From the NCBI GenBank assembly GCA_023428695.1, contig JAEYWY010000028.1, forward strand, positions 186,001 to 250,000: a stretch of 64,000 nt of DNA, read 5' to 3'. Positions 9,620 to 20,500 of this stretch are shown here, in pieces. The notes below the pieces were generated by a model. The model had not been told where the DNA came from. It was given only the letters and a program-made list of their open reading frames with translations, and did not search any database. The translations under genes were made by a program, and so were the position numbers. This DNA is from Bacteroidota bacterium (lineage in GTDB: Bacteria > Bacteroidota > Bacteroidia > Cytophagales > Cyclobacteriaceae). How positions within the stretch are numbered: position 1 is the first letter of the stretch; every line of letters begins with the position of its first letter.

Positions 9620-10603
9620 ATGAGCAATACGATTTCGAAAATTGGAGTTTTCACATCTGGAGGAGACGCGCCTGGTATGAACGCGGCGATCCGTGCAGTG
9701 GTTCGCGCGTGCACATATTATAAGAAGGATTGTTACGGCATCATGCGAGGTTATGAAGGGATGATTGAAGGAGACCTTGTAAAGCTCGGTGCGCGTTCAG
9801 TGGGAAACATCCTCCAGCGCGGCGGTACGATTCTAAAGTCAGCACGCAGCGCGGAATTCAGAACACCTGAAGGTCGCAAGAAGGCGTACGATAAACTTAC
9901 AAAAGAAGGCATCCACGCCCTCGTTGCCATTGGTGGCGACGGGACATTTACCGGGCTCAATATATTTTCTAAAGAATTCGGCGTTCCATCAATATGTATT
10001 CCCGGAACTATCGACAATGACCTCAGTGGCACCGACTATACGATCGGTTACGACACAGCTACCAACACCGCCGTAGAAGCCATCGACAAAATTCGCGATA
10101 CGGCACTTTCACATAACAGACTTTTCTTCATTGAAGTGATGGGTCGTCACTCCGGTTACATCGCAATCAACAGTGGTATCGCCGGTGGTGCCGGAGCGAT
10201 CATTATTCCGGAAGAGAATATGAGTTTCGAAGACCTTTGGAAGGTTCTCGGCGCTGGTGAGAAGACAAACAAGAAATCAAACCTTGTTGTCGTTGCCGAG
10301 GGTTCAAAGATCGGAGATGCGCACACACTCGCGAGGATGGTCGCTGAACGGACTGATTATTACGATATCAAGGTGACTGTACTCGGACACCTGCAACGCG
10401 GTGGCGCCCCTACTTATTTCGATCGCGTTCTTGCAAGTAGGATGGGCGTTGCAGCTGTTGAAGGACTACTCGCCGGCAAAAGCGACGTAATGGTGGGTGT
10501 ACGTGAGAACAAAATTGTTTATAACGATTTTGACACGATTATGAATAAGCACCACGAAATAGATGAAGAGTCACTTCGGTTGGCGAAGATCCTTTCGATC
10601 TGA
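9620..10603 (+). CDS. pfkA: ATP-dependent 6-phosphofructokinase
   Basis: A 327-residue cytoplasmic kinase converting fructose-6-phosphate to fructose-1,6-bisphosphate, the committed step of glycolysis. Typical PfkA motifs are present: GVFTSGGDAPGMNAAIR at the N-terminus, the GGDGTFTG ATP-binding loop, the catalytic PGTIDNDLSGTDYTIGYDTA segment (Asp base, Gly at the ATP-type position), EVMGRHSGYIA, and LGHLQRGGAPTYFDR. The glycine after GGDG and the lack of a pyrophosphate-type Asp argue for the ATP-dependent form. The frame extends upstream to a TTG at 9575, but the ATG at 9620 matches the family N-terminus and is chosen. It lies in the pgi-pfkA-ROK group. Confidence 0.96.
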   Translation: MSNTISKIGVFTSGGDAPGMNAAIRAVVRACTYYKKDCYGIMRGYEGMIEGDLVKLGARSVGNILQRGGTILKSARSAEFRTPEGRKKAYDKLTKEGIHALVAIGGDGTFTGLNIFSKEFGVPSICIPGTIDNDLSGTDYTIGYDTATNTAVEAIDKIRDTALSHNRLFFIEVMGRHSGYIAINSGIAGGAGAIIIPEENMSFEDLWKVLGAGEKTNKKSNLVVVAEGSKIGDAHTLARMVAERTDYYDIKVTVLGHLQRGGAPTYFDRVLASRMGVAAVEGLLAGKSDVMVGVRENKIVYNDFDTIMNKHHEIDEESLRLAKILSI

Positions 10604-10666
10604 TCCTCAAAGAAAAAAGCAGCCACTACATACTACGACATACCACAAAAGAAAAGAAAGAGTATT

Positions 10667-11650
10667 ATGAAAGAGTTGACCATTGGCATTGACATCGGGG
10701 GGACAAATACGAAATACGGCATCGTTGACCGTGCCGGGAATGTGGTTCATCAGGGAAGTATTTCGACAACCCAATACGAAGAATTCCGCGATTATTTCAA
10801 CGGACTGGCTGCAGCGCTTCGGGAAGCGATGACTACAATACCTTTCCCGCACAAGGTAATTGGCATCGGCGTCGGAGCTGCCAATGGTAATTATTATAAG
10901 GGCACGATTGAACGCGCCACCAATCTGAAATGGAAAGGTATCATTCCTCTTGCCGATATGTTCAGGGAGGAATTTGATATTCCCGCAATCATAACCAATG
11001 ATGCGAATGCCGCGGCCGTTGGCGAAATGGTCTATGGAGCAGCGAAGGGTATGAAAGACTTCGTCGTCATCACCCTCGGAACGGGACTCGGAAGCGGTTT
11101 CGTCTGCAACGGTGTTCTCCTGAATGGTAAACATGGCATCGCCGGTGAAGTCGGCCATACATCGGTTAACCCGGCGGGACGTTTCTGCAACTGTGGAAAG
11201 CGTGGCTGTCTCGAAACCTATGTGTCAGCGACCGGGATAAAACGTACCGTTTATAAACTACTCGCCGATCACCTTGAGCCGAGCGAACTACGCGGCATTT
11301 CGTTCGATAATCTCACTACCAAAATGATCACCGAATGCGCAGTGCGTGGCGACGTTGTGGCGCTGGCTGCATTTGAGTATACGGGACGAATTCTCGGTAT
11401 GAAGCTCGCTGAGACTGTTGTACATACCGATCCGGAAGCGATATTCCTCTTCGGTGGATTGTCACTCGCCGGCGATCTGATCTTTAAGCCGACAATCAAA
11501 CACATGGAGGCGAACCTTATGCCGCTCTTCCGCGGCAAAGTCAAGGTCCTTCCTTCAGCGCTCCAAAATCAGGCGGCGCCTATTCTCGGCGCGAGCAGCC
11601 TTGCGTGGAACTACCTCGACAATAAACAGCCTAAAGAGGCGATGGCCTGA
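10667..11650 (+). CDS. ROK family sugar kinase, probable glucokinase
   Basis: A 327-residue ROK kinase. It starts with the phosphate-binding loop GIDIGGTNTKYGIVD, has the substrate-binding NDANAAAVGE motif with its catalytic Asp, the TLGTGLGSG loop, the EVGHTSVN sugar-contact motif, and the ROK zinc-binding motif CNCGKRGCLE. Lacking a DNA-binding domain, it is an enzyme rather than a repressor. Its place immediately after pgi and pfkA suggests glucose is the substrate, although ROK specificity (glucose, fructose, mannose, N-acetyl sugars) cannot be decided by sequence alone. The gene end overlaps the convergent HTTM-like gene by 20 bases. Confidence 0.9.
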   Translation: MKELTIGIDIGGTNTKYGIVDRAGNVVHQGSISTTQYEEFRDYFNGLAAALREAMTTIPFPHKVIGIGVGAANGNYYKGTIERATNLKWKGIIPLADMFREEFDIPAIITNDANAAAVGEMVYGAAKGMKDFVVITLGTGLGSGFVCNGVLLNGKHGIAGEVGHTSVNPAGRFCNCGKRGCLETYVSATGIKRTVYKLLADHLEPSELRGISFDNLTTKMITECAVRGDVVALAAFEYTGRILGMKLAETVVHTDPEAIFLFGGLSLAGDLIFKPTIKHMEANLMPLFRGKVKVLPSALQNQAAPILGASSLAWNYLDNKQPKEAMA

Positions 11651-12491
11651 TCCATTTCGGAAACCGATCGAAGTCTCGGTCTTTCAGGAAGATCGCGTAA
11701 GACACTATCATGACCCATGCAAACCCTGGAAGGCCAAACATCAGCCAGATTACAATGTGAAATCCGACACCGACAGCAAGTATTGCCAGCCGGGTTCGTG
11801 CGATCAACACCAACGGGATGAATAACAGTTCAAAACCGATTGTCATCCATGACAATGTAAACTGCATTGCCTCTGATTCCAATAACGGTCCGAATGCCGG
11901 ATGAAACATCGTTTCCAGATGCGCGATATATTCAAACGCTTCTCCGGAACGCCACGCCGGATTAATCAACTTGTCCCAGCCACTAATAAAATAGACGCTC
12001 AATATCTGAATTTTGATCATTATCCTGGAGAAGTTGAACAAGCCTGTTGACACGATCTGAAAACGCGCCGACGCATACCCCGGACGTGATGCCAGCGGGA
12101 TAGCCAGCATTGCCAACGCAAGCATGATGTAGTCCGACCCGTTTGACACGGGATGAAGCATGCGGAAGTAGTTGAGCTCAAACCAGAAAAAGACGATATT
12201 GATGCGATAGTCCGGCCGGAAAACCAAAGCGAATACGAGGAATGCAGCAAAGATGCCAACAAACAAATCGATATTACTTCCGCCCAGTGTTGAACCTGAC
12301 AAGATAATACGCGTCAACCACGATTCCGGTATTGCTTTGGAAAAATCCGCGAACACAACGTCGGACGCGACCCAAACATTTAAGAGTTTGGCGAGTGCAA
12401 CAAGATATAGCGCCTTCAGCAAAACCAACGCCGCCAGTGGTTCTCTTTTATTGAACGTGAAATAGTCTGCAATGTCAGCGCTGAACCTCAT
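11631..12491 (-). CDS. HTTM-like integral membrane protein
   Basis: A 286-residue polytopic membrane protein with about seven hydrophobic segments. It resembles HTTM-domain proteins (horizontally transferred transmembrane domain, related to vitamin K-dependent gamma-carboxylase): an N-terminal helix after FNKREPLAALVLLKAL, an R-M/H-rich loop at ELNYFRMLHPVSNG, and the VYFISGWDKLINPAWRSGEAF segment that corresponds to a conserved HTTM motif; the conserved W-M-T-I-GFELLF helix follows. A TTG nine bases upstream is possible, but the ATG at 12491 is preferred. Its start overlaps the end of the small upstream gene by 17 bases, so the two are probably co-translated. Substrate and activity are unknown; carboxylation is not implied by sequence alone. 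Confidence 0.7.
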   Translation of the reverse strand: MRFSADIADYFTFNKREPLAALVLLKALYLVALAKLLNVWVASDVVFADFSKAIPESWLTRIILSGSTLGGSNIDLFVGIFAAFLVFALVFRPDYRINIVFFWFELNYFRMLHPVSNGSDYIMLALAMLAIPLASRPGYASARFQIVSTGLFNFSRIMIKIQILSVYFISGWDKLINPAWRSGEAFEYIAHLETMFHPAFGPLLESEAMQFTLSWMTIGFELLFIPLVLIARTRLAILAVGVGFHIVIWLMFGLPGFAWVMIVSYAIFLKDRDFDRFPKWIRPSPL

Positions 12492-13023
12492 TTGGAGCAA
12501 ATGTTAATCGGAAAACTGTATCCGGATCGTGCGTACGACTCGCAGTATTGTATTTTCTCCTGATAATGAACCATCGGACGGAATCACTGGTCGTGGCTTC
12601 TGGCAGGTCTTTACCAGTCACATGCAGCAGCCTCCGGAATGCATTAGAATATTGTGGGTCCTTTGATCGCGCCAGATTGATGGCTTCATCTCTGACAAAG
12701 TCCCCTATTATCAATTCATGACTTCGCCACGGTTGATCGATGTATCGATCAAAGTAAATCTGACCAACATCGGTGTAGTTCCAGGTATCATCGTGGAGAA
12801 GGCCGACGACGAAGTGGTCGCTAAATTTGAGTGTACGTTCACTGAAAAATGGTCCGAGATAAAATTGGTGCCGATATATCCTTGCCGGGAGAGATTTTCC
12901 CAATGGATTCGAAGAACCCGAAAACGTAAGAAACAACAACAACGCCAGATGGATCACGAGTCCCACCACTAAGATTACCGCCAGCGTTTTTCGAAATCGC
13001 AGCTGATTCTCCAAATGCTCCAT
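12475..13023 (-). CDS. Small membrane-anchored protein of unknown function paired with the HTTM-like protein
   Basis: I do not recognise a family. The 182-residue product has one N-terminal membrane segment (about residues 15-37, VILVVGLVIHLALLLFLTF) followed by a soluble, charged extracytoplasmic region rich in aromatic residues (YRHQFYLGPFF, DDTWNYTDVG, YIDQPWRSHE). A GTG at 13053 would add ten residues, but the ATG at 13023 is preferred. It overlaps the downstream HTTM-like gene by 17 bases, a strong sign of a functional pair. A small membrane protein beside an HTTM protein is a recurring layout in Bacteroidota, but its role is unknown to me. Confidence 0.6.
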   Translation of the reverse strand: MEHLENQLRFRKTLAVILVVGLVIHLALLLFLTFSGSSNPLGKSLPARIYRHQFYLGPFFSERTLKFSDHFVVGLLHDDTWNYTDVGQIYFDRYIDQPWRSHELIIGDFVRDEAINLARSKDPQYSNAFRRLLHVTGKDLPEATTSDSVRWFIIRRKYNTASRTHDPDTVFRLTFAPNEVQR

Positions 13024-13102
13024 CAGGAGAAAGGTAACTAATTTTCCAATCACACGCTACGGTCACACCGATGCGGTGACAAAAATCAACAACAGAAACG
13101 CG

Positions 13103-15505
13103 TTACACTAATCTGACTTTCACGCTCAGGTTATTGCCAAGCAGATGGAACTGTTCGATCCATTCCGGGGAGCGTTTCATTCGCCCTTTGTTTGCCACCG
13201 AAATCTCAAAGTAGAGGTTCTGGCTCTTTGACAAGTTCGGACGGATATTAAACTTCCGCAACATAGGAAACAGGCGATTAAGTCGTTCAACACGTTTCGG
13301 GTTGTCACCTTCCGATGCGATACGCTTCAACTCGCGATAGATGCTCTCCCCTGCCAGTCGTTCAACCTTGTCGGTGTCTTCAATGCTCAACTCCCATTTA
13401 GCGAGTTCAGTGACGATGCGTTCGAGGAGTCTGATGTTGATTTTTTCAGGCTGAAAACAACGGATCAGATCAGCATTGAGGATGTACTCAAACGTTGTGC
13501 GATATGCATTTGGAATGGGTATGTCGTTATTGCTAAGCGCATTAACCAACGGGTAGTCGCGATTGTAAATCCGGCGCAATGACTCTTCGAGGTCGCGCAT
13601 GCTGGTTTCAGTGATCAGGTCAAACACTTTGCGTTTTTCATCCTGGAACAATTGCCAGATTGTATACTTCTCAGGACCAAAATACGTCTGCATCAGACCA
13701 ATAACATCGCCGAGCCGGCCTTCTTCAAAGGCTGCAACAATCCGCACCTGCATGCTGGCAAACACTTCGGCATCCATATCGATGGAAATGTTTCCGATGA
13801 GATTATGCTGACCCATGTACACAACGGCAAATGCAAATTTCTTCTGCAACCGGGTTACATTGGAACGTACCTTTGTTACACCCAACACGAGTTTCTGCTG
13901 ACCTGCTTCTTTTTTCACAAAGACCTCGTTCTGCGTCGTGTAGTTGAAAACCGGGAAGGAATCCGGATCTTCTTCAAACAACGAAGCAACTGCAAAGTGC
14001 ATTCCGACGCGTTGCAGATTTGTCTTAGATGGCAATACAAATTTCTGATACACTTGTGCACCGTTTTGAAGTGCGGCCACATTGCTTGGCGCTGCCTCCA
14101 GCCGTGAAAGGAATTCGGCCTCCAGATTTACTTTCGCTATCTGCGACACCAACTGCATCGCCCGACAGGCGTATTGCATGATCTGCGTAGTCTCAATCCC
14201 CGAAATCTCATCAAAGAACCAGCCGCAACTTGTGTACATGAGCAACGCGTTACGCTGCACCTCCATCAGACGCAGCACCTGATTCTGTTCTACCTGTGCT
14301 TTGCAATGATCGCGGAAGAACCTCCGGATCATGTCATCATCACGTCGCAGGATAACGCTGATATAATCATTCCGCGCACGCCAGGCGTCGTGCAGAATGG
14401 ACTCGCATCCATTTTCAAATATCGTTATCAGTTCGTCGCGGAGCCAATCCAGAGCCTCGCGCAATGGTGCACGCCACTTCTGATTCCACATCGGCTTCCC
14501 GCCCGAGTGGCAGCCACAGTCGTTACGCCAGCGTTCTACGCCATGCACACAGCTCCATGAACTGTCCTCATGAATCTGTGCTTCAAATGTCGGGGGAAAT
14601 TTGGCCAGGAACTCCCCGTAGTTCGTGAGGTTGAAAACTTCGCCGCGCTGTATGTAGTCGAGGCAGTATGCAAGCGCCATGTCACCGTGTTTATGATGGT
14701 GACCGTACGTTTCTCCATCTGTAGCGATGTGAACCAGCTGCGGTTCGGGTGAGCCCATATCAAAGCTGTCGATGAGCCGGTGCGCGAACTTTCGTCCATC
14801 GTTAAGCATACCATTGAAGGCGACGCCTTGTGCGATATCGCCGTCGTAAAAGAACAACACAATGGAGTTACCGGAAGGCAGGTTGCAAAGGTATGGACGG
14901 CGTGTATCAATGGTGTTGGTGTTCACCGGCGTCCACTCGTCCTTACCGATGCGTCGTATCGCCTTTGCCTGACGCGGCGCGAGGATCGTAAACTTTATAC
15001 CATGCTTTGCGAGCATTTCCAGGGACTCGGTATCCACCGCGGTTTCTGCAAGCCACATCCCTTCAGGCTTCCGGTTGAACCGGTACTCGAAGTCGCGGAT
15101 ACCCCATATCACCTGTGTTTCCTTATCGCGCGTATTCGCCAGCGGCAGAATCATGTGATTGTAAACCTGCGCGATGGCCGATCCGTGGCCGCTGAATAAG
15201 CGTTGGCTCTCGCGGTCGGCTTCGAGAATAGCCTGATACGCTTCACGATCATTTGCTTCCATCCATGAAAGCAATGTCGGGCCGAAATTGAAACTGATTC
15301 GCGCGTAATTGTTGACGATGTTTGTTATTGCTCCGGTCTCATCAAGAATCCGGGAGGCTGTATTCGGACTGTAACACTCTGCCGAGATGCGTTCATTCCA
15401 GTCGTGGTACGGGTGTGCTGAATCCTGAACCTCAATCTGTTCCAGCCACGCATTTTCACGGGGAGGCTGATAAAAATGCCCGTGTATACAAATAAATTTT
15501 TCCAA
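13103..15505 (-). CDS. GH57 family glycoside hydrolase with C-terminal DUF3536 domain
   Basis: An 800-residue cytoplasmic enzyme (no signal peptide). The first ~330 residues form a GH57 catalytic barrel: CIHGHFYQPPRENAW at the N-terminus, the retaining nucleophile Glu154 in GMWLAETAVD, and the acid/base Asp263 in HIATDGETYGHHHKHG. A long C-terminal part matches the DUF3536 region found in this subgroup (WSCVHGVERWRNDCGC, then helical segments). GH57 members act on alpha-1,4-glucans as amylases, 4-alpha-glucanotransferases or branching enzymes, and this subgroup has no settled specificity. It is the last gene of the alpha-glucan operon, 42 bases after glgB. Inference: it trims or remodels glycogen made by GlgE and GlgB, or releases maltose for re-phosphorylation. 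Confidence 0.9.
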   Translation of the reverse strand: MEKFICIHGHFYQPPRENAWLEQIEVQDSAHPYHDWNERISAECYSPNTASRILDETGAITNIVNNYARISFNFGPTLLSWMEANDREAYQAILEADRESQRLFSGHGSAIAQVYNHMILPLANTRDKETQVIWGIRDFEYRFNRKPEGMWLAETAVDTESLEMLAKHGIKFTILAPRQAKAIRRIGKDEWTPVNTNTIDTRRPYLCNLPSGNSIVLFFYDGDIAQGVAFNGMLNDGRKFAHRLIDSFDMGSPEPQLVHIATDGETYGHHHKHGDMALAYCLDYIQRGEVFNLTNYGEFLAKFPPTFEAQIHEDSSWSCVHGVERWRNDCGCHSGGKPMWNQKWRAPLREALDWLRDELITIFENGCESILHDAWRARNDYISVILRRDDDMIRRFFRDHCKAQVEQNQVLRLMEVQRNALLMYTSCGWFFDEISGIETTQIMQYACRAMQLVSQIAKVNLEAEFLSRLEAAPSNVAALQNGAQVYQKFVLPSKTNLQRVGMHFAVASLFEEDPDSFPVFNYTTQNEVFVKKEAGQQKLVLGVTKVRSNVTRLQKKFAFAVVYMGQHNLIGNISIDMDAEVFASMQVRIVAAFEEGRLGDVIGLMQTYFGPEKYTIWQLFQDEKRKVFDLITETSMRDLEESLRRIYNRDYPLVNALSNNDIPIPNAYRTTFEYILNADLIRCFQPEKINIRLLERIVTELAKWELSIEDTDKVERLAGESIYRELKRIASEGDNPKRVERLNRLFPMLRKFNIRPNLSKSQNLYFEISVANKGRMKRSPEWIEQFHLLGNNLSVKVRLV

Positions 15506-15547
15506 GGGAAGTCGATTTCAGGTACGGCGGTTTTCCCGCCTGAAAAA

Positions 15548-17503
15548 TTATGTACTAATATCTTTTAAATCAAATTCACTCACTTCACGTTCAAGTTTCA
15601 GAATTACCATGGCGAGTGGTGGCAGCGTCAATGAAACGGAATAGTCACGTTGATGGTATTTCACCGGCGAAGTGCTTAACAAACCATGGTTGGTCACACC
15701 ACTTCCCTGATACCGGACATCATCCGAATTGAAATGTTCCTTCCAGTAGCCGCGGTACGGTACCCCTACCCGGTAATGCTGTCTTACGGCAGGTGTGAAG
15801 TTACATACCATAATCAGCAGGTCTTCCTTTTTTTCACCATGTCGCTGGAACGCAATCACACTGTTTTCACGATCGCCATAATCGATCCACTGAAACCCTC
15901 TGTGTTCAAACGCAAAACAATACAACGCTGGTTCCGATTTATAAAGTGCATTCAAATCCCTGACGAGGTCTTTGACCCCTGCGTGGAGCGGATATCTGAG
16001 CAAATGCCAGTCGAGACTGCGTTCGTGGTTCCATTCAGCCGATTGCCCAAACTCGCCACCCATAAACAGCAACTTCGTTCCAGGGTGGGTAAACATGTAT
16101 GAAAACAGTAAACGCAGATTGGCGAACTTCTGCCATTCATCCCCGGGCATTCTCCCAAACAGCGAACCTTTACCATGGACCACTTCGTCGTGCGAAAGCG
16201 GAAGCATGAAGTTCTCTGTAAAGGCATACATGATGCTAAAGGTAATTTCGTTCTGATGATACTTCCTGTAGACGGGATCGAGCTGGAAATAATGCAACGT
16301 GTCGTGCATCCATCCCATCATCCATTTCTGACCGAAGCCGAGTCCGCCGAGATAGGTAGGTCGCGATACTCCCGACCATGATGTTGATTCTTCCGCAATG
16401 GTGACCGCATCGGGGAAATGGCTGTAGACTGTTTCGTTCATTTCCTTAAGGAAAGATATTGCCTCAAGGTTTTCGTTTCCGCCATATTGATTGGGAATCC
16501 ATTCTCCTGCGTTTCGCGAATAATCCAGATAAAGCATCGAAGCCACCGCGTCAACGCGAAGTCCGTCGATATGAAACTCGTCAAGCCAGTACAATGCGTT
16601 ACTAATCAAAAACGCGCGTACCTCATTGCGGCCGTAATTGTAGATATAGCTTTTCCAGTCAGGGTGAAATCCCTTTCTCGGATCAGCATGTTCGTACAGG
16701 TGTGTTCCGTCGAATTTAAACAAGCCATGTACGTCGCCTGGAAAGTGTGACGGTACCCAGTCGAGGATGACACCTATGCCGGCGCGGTGGAAACAATCCA
16801 CCATGTATTTGAAATCCTCCGGCGATCCGTAACGACTTGATGGCGCGAAGTATCCTGTTAGCTGATATCCCCATGAACCATAGAACGGGTGCTCCATGAT
16901 GGGCAGAAATTCGATATGAGTAAAACCCATTTCTTTGACATAGGGTACCAGCTCATGCGCGATATCGGGATAGGTAAGAAAATCGTTACCATCTTTGCGG
17001 CGCCATGAACCGATGTGGACTTCGTACACGGAATATGGTTGCGCTTTACCCGTGAGACTCTTGCGACGTTGCATCCACTCCTGATCATTCCAATCATATT
17101 TGGACTCCCACACAATAGAGGCGGTCTTCGGTGGTGTTTCAGCGTAGGTTGCAAAGGGATCTGCCTTTTCAACATACTCACCGGTGTTGGAATGAATCGC
17201 ATACTTGTAAGCTTCGCCGTGGCCTATACCGGGAAAGAACGCTTCCCAGATTCCGGAGCCGTCCCAACGCGGATGCAAATGATGTTGGCCGGGCTGCCAG
17301 TTATTGAAATATCCAATGACGGAAATAGACGTAGCGTTGGGCGCCCAGACTGCAAAATAGGTTCCCTCCCTTCCGCCGAGTACAACAGGGTGAGCGCCAA
17401 GCTTCTGATACAGCTTGAAGTGTTTGCCACTCTTAAAGAGATGGATATCATAGTCTGATATCAACGAATTGCTTTCCACGCCGATATCGGTCTTGTTACT
17501 CAT
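15548..17503 (-). CDS. glgB: 1,4-alpha-glucan branching enzyme
   Basis: A 651-residue GH13 enzyme that introduces alpha-1,6 branches into linear alpha-1,4 glucan in the cytoplasm. It has an N-terminal CBM48 domain (about residues 45-130, YFAVWAPNATSISVIGYFNNW) and a GH13 barrel with the branching-enzyme motifs: EFLPIMEHPFYGSWGYQ, GIGVILDWVPSHFPGD (region I), LRVDAVASMLYLDYSR with nucleophile Asp318, TIAEESTSW with acid/base Glu371, and LPLSHDEVVHGKGSL (region IV). An alternative TTG at 17530 is less likely than the ATG at 17503. It follows the treS-like/maltokinase gene by 36 bases and precedes GH57, fitting the GlgE pathway, in which GlgB branches the linear chains extended by GlgE. Confidence 0.95.
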   Translation of the reverse strand: MSNKTDIGVESNSLISDYDIHLFKSGKHFKLYQKLGAHPVVLGGREGTYFAVWAPNATSISVIGYFNNWQPGQHHLHPRWDGSGIWEAFFPGIGHGEAYKYAIHSNTGEYVEKADPFATYAETPPKTASIVWESKYDWNDQEWMQRRKSLTGKAQPYSVYEVHIGSWRRKDGNDFLTYPDIAHELVPYVKEMGFTHIEFLPIMEHPFYGSWGYQLTGYFAPSSRYGSPEDFKYMVDCFHRAGIGVILDWVPSHFPGDVHGLFKFDGTHLYEHADPRKGFHPDWKSYIYNYGRNEVRAFLISNALYWLDEFHIDGLRVDAVASMLYLDYSRNAGEWIPNQYGGNENLEAISFLKEMNETVYSHFPDAVTIAEESTSWSGVSRPTYLGGLGFGQKWMMGWMHDTLHYFQLDPVYRKYHQNEITFSIMYAFTENFMLPLSHDEVVHGKGSLFGRMPGDEWQKFANLRLLFSYMFTHPGTKLLFMGGEFGQSAEWNHERSLDWHLLRYPLHAGVKDLVRDLNALYKSEPALYCFAFEHRGFQWIDYGDRENSVIAFQRHGEKKEDLLIMVCNFTPAVRQHYRVGVPYRGYWKEHFNSDDVRYQGSGVTNHGLLSTSPVKYHQRDYSVSLTLPPLAMVILKLEREVSEFDLKDIST

Positions 17504-17539
17504 GGCTGTAGTTTTATGGTCACTAATCAATTCAGCAGG

Positions 17540-20500
17540 TTACTTCTTCCTGCCTTGCCTTTCTTCTTCAAATCGTTTCACCAGGTATTCGATCCCGCGC
17601 AACGGAATGATAGTCCAATCCGGGCGTGCGTTCAGTTCATATCCGAGTTCGTAAATCGCCTTTTCAAGCAAGAATGTACGAATAAGTACGCCTTGTTCAT
17701 ATGACAATTTCGTGCCCATTCCCATTCTATCCATATAGGCACCCAGGTAGAAGCGACTAACATAATGCTGCCACTGATCCGCCCACGCCTCCAGCAACTC
17801 CAGGTCGCGTTCGCGATAATTCTCATTCAACAGAATCTTGCCAAATGCAGCGTAGTGAATCGAACGCATCATACCGGCGACGTCTTTAAGGGCGTTTTTC
17901 TTTAAACGCCGCTCACTGAATGAGAAGCCGGGTTCGCCTTCAAAGTCGATAATGACAAAGTCGCTCCCTGTGAACAACACTTGTCCAAGATGGTAGTCAC
18001 CGTGTATCCGGGTTTTTACAGCATTGATCTTTATCTGGTAGATTTCGCTGAAGGCTTCGAGGATCGCGTCTTCCTGACCCAGTATGCGTTTCGCCAAATC
18101 CTGGATTGCCGGGGGCAACTTGAGCAGTGAAGTCTCCAGAAGGCTGAACCGGTCGCGAACCAATTTACGCAGCGATGAGTACATCGATCGCTGATAGTTG
18201 GCCGTAAAGTTCTCCGGTGAAAAGGCAGGATCTGACTTTCCGGACGACAAAGCGATATGCATTTCCGCCGTACGTTGTCCCAGCCGCACGATCCGTTCGT
18301 AAAATCCTTTCCCAATAAGTTCCTGAATTTCCTCCGGCGCATCCTCAAATCTGATCGACGGACTGTTTATCAGACGAGGTAGTTTCATTCCCTTGGCCTT
18401 CGCAATCACACGCTCGTAAAAACGTCCCACAGAATCAACAGTCATCACCCAGGCATCCCCCTGATTTTCGACTTTCTCCTGGAGCAAGCCAAATACAATG
18501 GTCTTACCTTCGGCATCGCGGTATTCAATTCCGCCGGCATACTTCGGTGAATTCCGGAACGAAGTCTGCTCAGAAAGGAAACGCACGATTTCAAGGTCGG
18601 GATTTATTTCCTTCTCAAGCTTGCGATAGAATTTAAAGAAGTACTTGTCGTTGTAAATAATTGCCGTATTGCTCTGGTCAGCCTTCAGTATTTTGGAATC
18701 AACGGTCTTGACAGTCGAGACTTTCGAAAACATGCTCGAATTAAATTCGAGAACACCACCTTCGTCATCGCGGATACGCATTTCCTTTTCCATGCTGAGG
18801 AACAGGAAATCACGGAAGACCTTGTCATAGCTGCTGTCCATGATGAAGCCTGCCTTGTTCTGAATCTCGGCACGGCATACAACGCTCTGTGCAGTGTATT
18901 CCACGCGTTCGAGAATACTGTCCGAAGGGGCAAACGTTAAAGGCAGGAAGTACAACTCCGGCAGCCTTTGTACATAATGTACTTCAACAATACAAAGGAA
19001 ATGCGTGTCGCCATCAACTTTAAGCGGAATGATTTTGTGAAGCGATATTTTGTTGATCGCTTTTGCCTTCCCTCCAAACCAGCGGCACTTCTTCATGAAC
19101 GGTGGCAGTATCCGCCGTTCTATATCCCGGACTTCGTTATAATTGTAGAGTATTCGTTCCCACGACAGATCAGTCTTAACCAGCGGGAGTTCACCGCTTG
19201 CTTCGGCCATTGTTTTCTTCTCGGCTTTGTCTACCTGAAGCCAGAAGTATCCATACGGGCCAATGGTAATAGAATATTCCCCCTCGCCCACATTCAGGAA
19301 ACGGTTCTGACTAAACACCTCGGTCACATCAGCATCTTTATATGCCGAAAGATCGAGCACTGTTGCCTGTGAGAACTGTGACAGATTCGCTACAACAATA
19401 ATCACCTGATTGTCGAGCGTACGAGCAAATGCGAGCACTTTCGTATTTGATCCCGCGATGAACTTCATACTTCCTCTTCCGAAAATATTCAGGCGCTTGC
19501 GCATGGCGATTACATTCTTCATCCACCAAAGCAGTGATGACGGGTTTTCCTCCTGTGTTTGCACATTAATGGACTCGTGCCTGAATACAGGATCCGTTAT
19601 CACGGGCAGGAACAAACGTTGCGGATTAGCATTTGAAAATCCAGCATTGAGATTCATACTCCACTGCATCGGCGTACGAACGCCAAAGCGATCGCCGAGA
19701 TATACATTGTCTCCCATTCCGATTTCGTCGCCGTAATAGATTACAGGGGTTCCGGGCAGCGAGAAAAGAATCGTATTCAGCAATTCGATTTTGCGACGGT
19801 CATTGTTGAGTAACGGCGCAAGCCTGCGGCGAATGCCGGAATTGAATTTCGTATCAGAATCTGATGCATATGCCTTGAGCAGGTAATCCTTTTCCTCTTC
19901 GGTAACCATCTCAAGGCCGAGCTCGTCGTGATTCCTGAGGAAAAGCGCCCACTGACTGTTTGGCGGCGTCTCGGGAGTCTGTTCAATAATATCAATGATC
20001 GGATATGTATCTTCCGTGCGCAACGCAAGGAATATGCGTGGCATAAGGGGGAAGTTGAAGTTCATGTGGCACTCCTGGCCATCACCGAAATAAGTGGCAG
20101 CATCTTCCGGCCATAAGTTGGCTTCCGCGATAAGTATACGGTCCTTGTAGTATTTGTCAATGTGTGCCCGGAGGCGCTTGAGAAACTGGTGCGTCTGCGG
20201 AAGGTTTTCACAACTTGTTCCTTCCTCTTCAAACAGGTATGGAACCGATGAAAGACGGAAACCATCGACACCCAGCTTCATCCAGAAGTCGACGATCTTA
20301 ATCATTTCAAGTTGCACTTCGGCATTCTCAAAATTCAGTTCCGGCTGATGCCGGTAGAAACGATGCCAGTAGTATGCTTTCGCCTCCGGATCCCACGTCC
20401 AGTTGGAAGATTCAGCATCGGTAAAAATGATACGCGCATCTTTGTACTTGTCAGGTGTATCGCTCCACACATAGTAGTCGCGAAAGCGCGAACCTGATTT

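Noticed and set aside
10607..11158. 183-codon minus-strand open frame
   Set aside because: Lies antisense to the ROK kinase, whose motifs are certain; the composition is that of a reverse-complement shadow.
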